In this document: positions 47,517-56,681 of the stretch, one piece after another
Layout of the letters: every line of letters begins with the position of its first letter
How positions within the stretch are numbered: the first letter of the stretch is position 1
NCBI RefSeq assembly: GCF_022539315.1
Contig: NC_066333.1
Coordinates: 1,302,001 to 1,366,000 of the forward strand
Direction: 5' to 3'
Length of the DNA: 64,000 nucleotides
From: Serinus canaria
Taxonomy: Eukaryota > Chordata > Aves > Passeriformes > Fringillidae
The notes under the pieces: generated by a model
What the model saw: the letters and a program-made list of their open reading frames with translations, nothing else
Databases searched by the model: none
What the model was told of the DNA's origin: nothing
Program-made: the position numbers and the translations under genes

Positions 47517-48089
47517 CTGCAAGTGGGACAAGGTACAGCTCAAGCCCTTCCTCAGGTGCCCTGCGTAGAGCCAGCCAGTGCCACCTCGCAGGCAGCCAGA
47601 GGACAAGGAGCACCTGTGCCCTGGGCTCAAAGTTTCACAGCATCTGCCCTATGCAGCCCTGATAGCCTGGGCTGCCAAAAGCCTCTGGCACTGTTAGCTT
47701 GGAAGTGCTGTGTCAGGCCCTGCTGCCTTGCCTGGGCCCATGACACTCCTTCCCTATAAACATCCCTACTCCAAATTCTGCGTTGCCACCCTAAACCACT
47801 GCATCTTCCACAACAGGCACTTAGCAAATAAGATTTCTATCTGGATCTATTCTACTGCTGGACATTTTCAGGAACTTTGGGGAAAACTAATTTGCTTGCT
47901 GAATCAAGGGAAAATCTACAGGATTCCCCCCTTCTAAAACAAAACCCACATTCAAGTGTCACCTCCTCACATATTGGACCCTCTGCAAAGAGAGGATGCT
48001 TGGCACAGAAACAGCTCTTGTGCTGAGAAGACATTTAGTGACTGGTGGACATCTGGCTGATGTGGCCAAAGCAAAACCTCTGCTGTGCA

Positions 48090-48395
48090 TTTGCTAAACC
48101 TACCACATTCCCCAGAACTGAGACTGTCTGACAGAGCCACTCTGAAACAAAGCCTTCTCTTGCAGCCATCCTGTAACACCCAATCCAAACCTCCCCTGGG
48201 GCTCTTTCCTCTTCTCCTGTCCCTTGTTCCCTGCAAGGAGAGCCTGACCCTCACCTGGCTGCAGCTTCCTGTCCCAGGGAGTTGAGGAGAGCAAGAAGGT
48301 ACCCCCTGAGCCTCCTTTTCTCCAGGCCGAGCCCTCCCCAGCTCCCTCAGCCTCTCCTGGTCACACCTGTGCTCCAGACCCTTCCCCAGCTCCGT
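48090..48395 (-). mobile_element. CR1 LINE fragment, block 2 copy
   Basis: This is the block-2 counterpart of 14,590-14,900, with the same orientation and CR1 3' landmarks. It differs from block 1 by a few bases, including an added T near 48,208. Confidence 0.7.
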
Positions 48396-49111
48396 TCCCT
48401 GTTTCAGAGGCTCTCTGGCTGCCCAAAGCTGCACATTTTGCAGAAGCATGCAACTCTTTTCTGATGAACATGCATATCCCTGGCAAAGAAATGCGTGTGC
48501 CATCTTGAGCCAGGTGTGCACAGCAGTGTGCCTGTCCTCTACTGCCAGAAAGAGCATCTGGGCTGAGCTGGCTGCCACAACTCCCACAGGGGCTGCCCAG
48601 CAATAAGGTGTTCAGAGTAGTGCTATCATCCCTCTCTTAATCCAGCAGATCCCTCTGAAGCTACAATTCCTCCATTGTCTGCCTCTTCACTTCCAGCTGC
48701 CTCTGCAATGATGGATCTTCTCCCTCAAATGAAGCCATGTCCTCCACAGTGCAAGAAGGAACAAGCTGAGTTTTCAAGGGAAAACCAGTCTCCTTTCCAA
48801 AACCAACCTCCATCCTGTCCTGCTGCTCTGCCCTTTCTGTCCGGGCTGATGCTTCCTTCTGCTCGGGAGCTCTGGAGCAACGTCCCTGGTGAGAAAGCCC
48901 TCGAGCTCCCTGCAAGTGCACAGGGAAGAGCACACTCAGACTGCATGGCTGCCCCTGAGGCAGTTGCCTCTAAGTGCTTCCCAACGTGCCCCAGAGCACA
49001 GCACTTCCAGCTGAGCCTTCCTCCCATCCATGGCAATATTTTCAGCCCAGCAGTTTGACAGCAGCACAAACATGCTGGAAGGTGTCTCATCACTTCTAAG
49101 AACACCAGAAG

Positions 49112-49520
49112 GGGAGCTGCCCAGAGCCCAATCCAACCTGGCCGTGAACACCCCCAGGGATCTAGGGGCAGCCACAACTTCTCTGGGCAACCTCAAGCCT
49201 GGGTGCCAGGGCCTCAGCACCCTCAGAGGGCAGAATTCCTTCCCAATATCCCATCCATCCCTGCCCTGTCTTGGTGGGAAGCCTTGTCCTGTCCCTGCAG
49301 GTCCCTGGCTTAAGTGCCTCTCCAGCTCTCTTGCAGCTCTTTCATGCATTGCAAGAGATGCTAAGGTCACCCTGGAACCTTCTCCAACCTCGACAACCCC
49401 AACTCTTGCATCCTTTTCCCTTGGCACAGGTGCTCCAGCCCTTGGAGCATCTTCCTGTCATCCTTGTGACCACCTCTGGGCCACTGGGGATCATTTTGGA
49501 GATGTCTGGGAGAAACTCAT
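49112..49520 (-). mobile_element. CR1 LINE fragment, block 2 copy
   Basis: This is the duplicate of the CR1 copy at 15,615-16,020, with the same truncation and only scattered substitutions. Confidence 0.75.
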
Positions 49521-49889
49521 TCTTGACTCTGGGAAGCACTGATGCTGCGCTGTAATTTGGGTGAGGGGAAGGCAATGAAAAGCTGCTCCCTTGTTTGTGC
49601 CCATGGCCTCCAGTGGGACAAGGACAGAGGAGGAGAGGTGGCTGTGCTCTGGGATATCCAGGAGCCCCCTATTCCCTCCCAGGCCTGTCCCCAGGGCAAG
49701 CACCACAGCTGCTGCCAGCTCTGGAACAGCCAACTGTTAATCCCTTGCTAATCCCAAAGGGAACTGTTCCCTGAGGCACAACCCAGGCCCAACCCAGGCC
49801 CCTGCTGAGCTTGGCACAAGGAGAGAAGTGGCCTTGACACTCACCCTCCGGGTCTCCATCTGCCCCTCAAATGAAGACTTAGAAAATAT

Positions 49890-50410
49890 GAGTGACCAAA
49901 GGCCCTTGGTCTTTGCAGGGTCCAAACCCCAGTGACCAAAAGCCCTTGGTCTTTGCAGGGTCCAAACCCCAGTGACCAAAAGCCCTTGGCCTTTGCAGGG
50001 TCCAAACCCCAGTGACCAAAAGCCCTTGGCCTTTGCAGGGTGTAAACACCAATATCCAAAGGCCCTTGGCCTTTGCAGGGTGTAAACACCAATATCCAAA
50101 GGCCCTTGGCCTTTGTAGGGTCCAAACCCCAATATACAAAAGCTCTTGGCCTTTGCAGAGTTCAAACCCCAATATCCAAAGGTTCTTGGCCTTTGCAGGG
50201 TCAATAGCACACGAGTGCCGTTGGCCTTTGCAAGGTCCAAGCCCCAAAGAACACGAGCTGTTGACAGCTCCAGGGTCCAAACCCCAATAGCCAGGAGCTG
50301 TTGATTGTTGCCAGGATCCAACCCCCCGCATTCCATGGCCTTTGTGACGGTTGCCAGGGTCATACCCCCAACATTTCATGGCCTTTGTGATGGTCTGAAA
50401 CCCAACATTC
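49890..50410. repeat. 40-bp minisatellite, block 2
   Basis: This is the block-2 copy of the array at 16,391-16,910. Copy number and most variant positions are conserved between the blocks. The array was therefore duplicated as part of the larger segment rather than re-amplified. Confidence 0.92.
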
Positions 50411-51171
50411 CAGAATCTGTTGGAGAGGCCCTCCCTGGCTCTCCCCCCACCCCAGCTCCCTGCTGCTCCTGGCACAGGCCCTGCCTCCCCTGTGTCCCCA
50501 GAGCCCTCCTGGGCAGCTGGGCAGGGACCTGGCTCATAAGTCAGTTTTAAGGCTCAGCATTCTCAAGACCTGCAGGCTCTTTAGGGATGTGCTTAGTTCC
50601 TGAGTCACAGGAATTCTTCTGTCTTCCCTGACAAAGGGCACATGAAAGAAAAAGCCTAAAAAGTTTCTTGGTGCTTACAAATATTCATGGAAAGAAAAGC
50701 TTTCCCTTTAGAACAGCCACATGAAGAGGAAGAATGGTGTTTCAGAGGCTTTTCAAATTTCTACAGAGAAATGCCAGGACCTGTAGTGTTCAAAATAAAT
50801 TAAGAACACTGAGACAACCACAAGTGCATTTTCTTCTCTGCTCGGCATTATATCACTAGGCCTTGTAGGCAGAAGAAGTCTTCCTGCTTACATCAAAGAT
50901 TCCTCGCTAGGAGCAGACCTTCAAGAACCAAATGGGTCTGCTTGCAGAAGCTTTGGCAGGTACTTTTTGCCCTCATCTTTGATAGTGTTCATCTGTGTCC
51001 TAGGGAGGATTTTTGTGCCCCAGTTGACACAAATTGGAATCTGAGCAGGGTACAAATCCTGCGTGGAAGAGAAGAGCTGCACCTGCCTTCTCTAAGGCCT
51101 GTCTCTCCAGAGACAGATGGCCCGAGGATGTCACTGCTAAGTTAATCAGAGGTTCAGAGAGCGATGCAGTT

Positions 51172-51342
51172 TCAAGTCCCTGCTTCCACAAGAGCAGCTT
51201 TGGGCTCCTTGAGCACAGCTGCAAAGGAGCAGGACAGCTCCTGGTGAAGGTCTGACAGCTCCTGCCTGGTCCTTGCACAGCTCTCAGTGTAGTTCTGCCG
51301 GTGCTGTCGGTCTTGGGCCAGCTGTGACTGCAGCAGGGACAC
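51172..51342 (-). CDS. CEP250: CEP250 C-terminal exon (orphan copy, block 2)
   Basis: This is almost identical to 17,668-17,838. It opens with VSLLQSQLAQDRQ and ends ALVEAGT and a TGA stop. On the minus strand it comes before, not after, the cassette 3-4 array, and nothing resembling CEP250 lies between it and the FSIP2-like gene at 56.7 kb. The upstream body of this copy is therefore absent. The short partner exon is at 51,650-51,715. Confidence 0.65.
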   Translation of the reverse strand: MSLLQSQLAQDRQHRQNYTESCARTRQELSDLHQELSCSFAAVLKEPKAALVEAGT

Positions 51343-51649
51343 CTGATAGAGGGACAAGGCCTGGCTCAGACAAGCCCTCTCTGGCAGGAGCACCTGCAGC
51401 CCCACGGTTCCGGCTCTCGGGGCAGACACAGCCTCCAACTCCAGCCCTCACCAACACTCTGCCCTTGGGCAAGCGGAAAGGAACAGGCTCCCAGACAGAA
51501 CAGAGCTCAGAGGATCAACAAGTCCAGCTCAAGGCTGGCAAACCCTTCCCACGTCCATCCCTCAGCCACCGTCAGGTCTATTACAGAGACTTCCAATGGG
51601 ATTTAGGAACCATTTGGTGATTTCCAAAGCACACATTAGGGCCGCTCAC

Positions 51650-51715
51650 CCCTTTCTCCACAGGCTGTGCATCAGCACGAAGGCTGCTGCTCCCCTGAGC
51701 TCCTGGAGGACTCTT
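51650..51715 (-). CDS. CEP250: CEP250-like short exon, block 2 copy
   Basis: This is the block-2 counterpart of 18,146-18,211. It has 66 nt in phase 0 to 0, ends AQPVEKG and uses a GTGAGC donor. It is supported only by its conserved place next to the C-terminal CEP250 exon. Confidence 0.35.
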
Positions 51716-52109
51716 CTACTTGAGCTGCTGGGCTGCCAGCCCAGGCATGAGGGGAATGTGGTGATTGGGTTTTTTGGTGCTTTCTTGAGGCATTGCAGCA
51801 GCCCACGCCCCGTTTGACACATCCCCATTTTTTATTTCTAGGTTAAATATGACTTTAATTGATTTATATTCATTCGTATTTCTTATGTTTCTGCTCAATT
51901 TTACTTAATTCCAAGGGATTCTCAAAGGGGCTTTAGGGTTTTTCTTTTGCCACGTTTTAGTGCACAGTCTGCCTTTTCAACACTCCATTGTTTAAATGTA
52001 AGTATAATATAGCCCTAGATATTTCATACTTTTTCAAATTTATTCCATTTTGGTCAGTTTTGTGTAAATTTTGAGGCTTTTGGGGATCATTTTGTGTAGC
52101 CGCCAGGGT

Positions 52110-52520
52110 AATGCCTGAGGGGAGCTCGGCTCAGGCAGGAACTGCTCACGCCCCGCCCCTGTCCCGCCCAGCCAATCGCTGAGGGCACTTTTCCCCGCCC
52201 GCGCTTTGGGCAGAGCCTCTCCCCTGCCCCGCTTCTCCCTTTCCCCCCCTCCCTTCCTTCCCCCCTTCCCCCCCCCGCCCCGCCCTTGTCAATCCCTGAG
52301 GGGGGTTCGGCTGAGGCGGGAACTTCTCCCCGCCCTCCCCTCGCCGATCCCTCCCGCCCCTGCCCTGCCTCGCTGCCAGCGGCCCGTTGTGCCTCCGAGC
52401 TGGCCCCAGCTGCCCCGGTCTGGGCTGCTTTGTCCTGCTTTATTCTCCCCTGCCCAGGTAGTGGAGCTCCAGTGCCCCCCATCCCCCAGAGCGTTACATT
52501 GGCGTCGCTAGGGGGTCGTG
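52110..52520. promoter_or_regulatory. GC- and CpG-rich island, block 2
   Basis: This is the copy of the island at 18,605-19,020, five bases shorter at its left edge (TAATTAATGCC versus TAATGCC). GC boxes, the CCAAT box and the internal duplicated motif are intact. Confidence 0.4.
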
Positions 52521-52688
52521 TCCTCAAAGGAGACACAGGAGTCCTGTAAAAGTGCCTTGATTGGAACAAGGGGAGAGAGTCCATCAGGCGTGTGTCCAAC
52601 GGGGTCTCTCTCAATCCCTTGGAGCAAGTAGCCTTCTTTGCTCCTTTCCTGGCTGCATTTTCTCCTCGTTCCCTTTCTCCCTTGGCTG

Positions 52689-53316
52689 ATGTGAAAAATG
52701 GGTATTTTATGATTGGCTTTTCACAAATAATAAAATGAATATTATATGTGTTATGTTAGAAAGATATGCTGCATCAATTTTCTTAAGTAGCATGTTAAAT
52801 ATAGTTTTAGATTATAATATAATGTTAAAATTGAAACTATGCTATGCTAAGATATTTTTTTTTAAGAGAGGACTCGCACCAAGGTAGCAGCCACAGGACA
52901 CCGAAATCTTTCAGAGAAAAAGAATTTATTGCTCTCTTATTGAGTTCTTTCCGCCTCTGTCAGGCGCCGTTAGGATTAAGAGGAAGAAGTTGACACTGAC
53001 CAGACAGTATGCTGTGTTTGAACGGAATTTATGCAGCATGTATGAGTTGTATGAATATGCAATAGGCTATTTCTTTTAAAGGTTAATCCTCTGTTAATGT
53101 GGGTCCTTTTTTGAGATTATTTTGCCCAGAATATAATAAATATGTTGACCTGATACCCAGGATGTCATGCAGATAAGCTGGAGTGAGAAGAAATCAAACA
53201 AAGGAGTTCCCAAAACATCAGAAAGTTCAAAGGAATAATGTAGGGATAAAACACTTGAATATGCATGTATCTCAGTGATGTAACTGTATAAAGATAGCAC
53301 TGTCTGTATGTACTAG
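52689..53316 (-). mobile_element. ERV LTR of a common songbird type
   Basis: It starts at the breakpoint of the segmental duplication with TGTGAAAAATGGG. An AATAAATTC on the minus strand near 52,925 and a TATA-like stretch near 53,025 fit a minus-strand LTR. I recognise the AT-rich end and the GCAGCCACAGGAC block as frequent in passerine genomes. The element is interrupted at 53,317 by another LTR. Confidence 0.6.
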
Positions 53317-53610
53317 TGTTGCGGCTTTGGCGTGGTGGCCTGGTTCTGGACACCGGCACGGTGACCCAAACCCGACAGGGTCACTCGGTCCAATGCTACA
53401 GACACCAACGTGGTGGACAGCAAAATGGCATTTATTGCAGGGTCTCAGGGGTACTTATAGCTTGGGCAGCCTGTGTCACTTCCCTTACTCATGTCTGGCT
53501 GGGAGCCGCCAGGTATGGAGCAATGGTCTGACTGCAGGGTGAGGAGGGGGCTTCCTAATTACCCATACAGCCCAAGATCTTCCGCCCGCAAGATCCCTAA
53601 TTCTCCCACA
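53317..53610 (-). mobile_element. Short solo LTR (about 294 bp) with target duplication
   Basis: It runs from TGTTGCGGC to CTCCCACA and is flanked by perfect TACTAG hexamers at 53,311-53,316 and 53,611-53,616. On the minus strand a TATA-like CTATAAGT and an AATAAA lie about 20 bp apart, near 53,453 and 53,432, as in short beta/alpharetrovirus-like LTRs. The insertion is complete and relatively young. Confidence 0.85.
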
Positions 53611-53616
53611 TACTAG

Positions 53617-54170
53617 CGTGTTCTTTGGCTGCTGGCCAGGAGCACCCCAGAACTGGATTTTTGTCTCTTATTTTATCCCTTATTAAACTTTACAAAAAAT
53701 TCTTTATCCTCAACTCTGTTTCTCACAAGAATGAATAAGGAAAAATTGCAGAGCTGGGATCATGGAACCAAACTGCCATGTGCTCATCTACAAATATTTC
53801 TATTCCTGGGGAGTTGTGTCAGCCAATCCTGGCCCCTCCCAAATTCTGTCTGTCAACTGTTCTTTGCTGTCCATTGGTGGAGACTTGCAACTTGAGGTGA
53901 GGTGCTGTCATGCTGCGCCTGCTAGCAACAAGTTTTTCCCATCCCATGCTAGGGACACAGCCTCTCTTCACAAGGCTTTCACAACCCAGGCTGTCTGGCA
54001 GCAACAATACTGCAGGGGGAAGCAGACTATGGGGAGAACAGAGGATGTCTAAACAACAAGACTATGATAACATAACTACATATCTTTTAACATATATACA
54101 ATTTTCATTCCTTGGTTGAGAAAGCCAATTCATCATGTCACCCATTTATAACAACTTCTCCACCCAGAGT
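53617..54170. mobile_element. ERV-derived sequence, continuation of the interrupted element
   Basis: This lies directly after the second TACTAG and shares the AT-rich character of 52,689-53,316. It is probably the rest of the element split by the short LTR, or internal ERV sequence. No protein motif is readable. Confidence 0.4.
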
Positions 54171-54249
54171 TGACTTAAAGCTAATCAGAGCACCCCAAAC
54201 TCCCATGTCACCTTCCCCAGAACCCCAAAACCTCCCCAGAGAACCCCCC

Positions 54250-54610
54250 CCAACCATTGCTGCACTGGTGGAGGAGTGACTCTATGTGTTTGGAGGTGGG
54301 GAGGGGGCTCGGGGGGTCCTGGGTGAATCCTAGGGGGATTTGGGGCAGCTGCAAGACCAGGGGACATGGGGAATTTCGTGGAGTCAGGGAAAATTCAGAT
54401 TGGGGGCAAGATGGTGGCTTCTGGGAGGCTGGGGTTGGCAGCTCTAAATGATTGGAGGTCAGGAGGAGCCCTGAGGGGAGTTCTAGGGGGGTTTAGGGAA
54501 ATTTTTGGGGTTCTACAGGACAGAGGGGGGCTGGGGGGTTGGAGGTGCTGGAGGAATGTGGGCAGGGGTGGTTGGGTGGTTTCCAGGGGTTGGGAGACAA
54601 CTGGGTCGTG
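54250..54610. repeat. G-rich repeat, same family as 20,290-20,770
   Basis: It contains a GACTCTATGTGTTTGGAGGT motif followed by a G-rich tail, as at 20.3-20.6 kb. It is interrupted at about 54,621 by an LTR and resumes at 55,268. Confidence 0.55.
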
Positions 54611-54620
54611 TTGGGGAAGA

Positions 54621-55267
54621 TGAAACAGGAAAGCCTTACAAATATGATTGCCTGGCAAAAGATTTCGAGAGTATAGAAATTATAAGCGAGATTGAAATGA
54701 AAGCAAGCTTTGACATCCCTTAGTTACTGAACAATGGGAAAACAATGGTGTGGCTGGCTGAAGGTAATCCCCTTTTGATGATACAAGACCCTCTGCAAGC
54801 AGGCAGGTCCAAGGGTCCGAGCAGACCCTGCCAGCTTGGCAGAAGGGGTCTGAAGAGTAGTTTTTAGGGTTTAAAATGTAGCACAGTATGGTAATGTAGT
54901 GATTCTTATAGGCTGTATGTAAATGCTGTAGCATTTGTGTGTTGTACTAGATTGGTTAGTGAGAATCAGAATATTCAACACAGAAGATGATTTATTGTAT
55001 TGTAACGGGAACTTCGCTCTCTTACTCTTACTCTTGCTCTCTTGCTCTTACTTACTTTTCTATGCTCTTAGCTCTTTCCTTTTACGTTCTTACCCTCTCA
55101 TCCTCTCTACCCCTCTCTTCTCTCGGGCCTGCTCCGAGCTGCAGCTGGCAGCTCCCAGCAGGGCCCTGCACCCACGCCCTTTGCAATAAACCGCAAGTTC
55201 CACGACCTGGCTTCAGAGATCTCTCGTCTCCATATGTCCTGACTGTGCTACTCCTGTCTCGCCTACA
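54621..55267 (+). mobile_element. Solo ERV LTR
   Basis: It begins TGAAACAGG and ends GCCTACA. A CTCTTACTCT-rich tract lies at 55,016-55,075, and AATAAA at about 55,186 followed by a short U5. I recognise the AAATGCTGTAGCATTTGTG part as common in songbird LTRs. The ends are approximate because no clean target duplication was found. Confidence 0.65.
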
Positions 55268-56400
55268 GGTCTGCTTGTTTGGAGATGGGGAGGAGCTTCA
55301 GGGAGTTTGAGGGGAGGTGTGGGGAGGTTTGGTGGGGGGAGGGGGGGGCTAAATGGGCTGGGAGACCCTCGGGGGATCTGGGGGGGCTGGAGGAAATTTG
55401 GAATAGGGGAGATATGAGAGGCCTGGGGTGGCTGGTGGGTGACTTGCTCTATATCTTTTGAGGTGGAGAGAGGGCTGGGGAGGCTGATTTTGGGGCCCCT
55501 CCTGATTTTTTTGGTGGGGACCACGCAGCTGAGGCCATTTTCTCCTCTCATCTGGATAGGGGCTTTAGGGATCCCAGCTTCTTAGGGTCCAGGGTCCCTT
55601 CCTGATTTTAGGGACCGCCTGATTTTGGGGTCCCCGCCATAGGCTGCACATCTGAGGACGTTTTTTCCTCAGAGATGTTCCAGTTCCTGCTATGAGGGGG
55701 GCCCTTGGGAGTGGTTGGGTCTTGGGGGAGGGGGAAGCCCCCTGTCCACCACCAGCTACTCCATGGTCTTCCATCCCCCCTCCCACACCCTTGTCCTGTG
55801 TGCGGGTGGCACTCCACTGCTGGGGTGGATCTGGGGAGGATCCCGGGGGCTCTGTGGGGTGAGATATGTGGGACACTGGCTCTCCACCATCAGGTACAAG
55901 TCATCCTGGGGCAGTCCTGGGGCAGGGCCAGGAGAATCTGGGACTGTCTGGAGGGGGATGAGAAGGTCCTTCAGGGGTCTGGTAGGTGAAATAAGGGGAG
56001 ATATGGGGGGAATATGAGGGGATACAGGAAGATAAGGGGTCCCAAGTGGGGATATGGGCGGAGAAATGGGGGGGGATACAGGGGGTACAGGGTCCTGGGG
56101 GTGTCATGGAGCAGAGATATGGGAGAGATGTGATAGGCACAGGGAGCTGAGGACTCCTTGGGGGTTTCAGGCAGTCCTGGAGGGGCTGGGAAGAGAAAAA
56201 TGGGAGGCATATGGGTAGTACAGAGTCCTGGGTGGGAGATATAGGAAGGCAGATGGTCCTGGGAGGGTCCTGGGTGGCTCTGGGGAGGTCCTGGGGGATC
56301 CTGGGGGTTTCTGGGCAGGTTGTGGGAGGAGATTGGGCGGGGAAATATGGGGGAACAGGGAAAATGCATGGATGCAGTTTGGCCTGGTTTGGAGGAAGCA
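55268..56400. repeat. G-rich low-complexity repeats 3' of the FSIP2-like gene
   Basis: The plus strand is a long series of GGGG-containing units (TGGGGAGG, GGGGGATCCTGGG, GATATGGG) with high G and low C. The part to about 55,590 belongs to the same family as 20,290-20,770, and the rest is unclassified. Proline-rich open frames on the minus strand are compositional artefacts. Confidence 0.55.
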
Positions 56401-56425
56401 CAAGCAAGGCCTTAGTAGTATATTC

Positions 56426-56431
56426 TTTATT
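56426..56431 (-). terminator. Poly(A) signal of the FSIP2-like gene
   Basis: AATAAA on the minus strand, 251 bp past the stop codon at 56,682. It is the first such signal downstream. Confidence 0.6.
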
Positions 56432-56681
56432 GATGGAACAAGGGTGTGAGGTTTGCTGTCTAGAGGCCCTTCAGCTCTCCTGCCACATGCCTTGCTCACC
56501 GCAAACGCACTGATGAACTCTAGGTGCACTGATCTGCATTGTGCTCTGGCCTGGGCAGGGGGCTTTGGACCGTCTGGAGGGATGGGCTGTCGGGAAAACT
56601 ATGGGTCCACGGAGGGGAAAGTGTCCTCAGCAGCACAGCTCTCCTCTCTGCCTTTGGATGCAGCTGGTTTGGGACAGGTCA

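Larger units (their letters stand above)
33498..52688. repeat. Segmental duplication, copy 2
   Basis: This is the partner of 1-19,188, with the same order and orientation of all elements. The right boundary is abrupt: at about 52,689 the sequence switches to an AT-rich LTR. On the left the homology begins no later than 33,498, because its partner is cut by the window edge. The part further left (31,841-33,497) holds CEP250 C-terminal exons that presumably also exist to the left of position 1. The most conspicuous difference between the copies is exon g of the left cassette, at 1-258 versus 33,421-33,755. Confidence 0.93.

Noticed and set aside
55901..56407. Proline-rich minus-strand frame 3' of the FSIP2-like gene
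   Set aside because: It lies in G-rich low-complexity DNA after the FSIP2-like stop and has no conserved motif.
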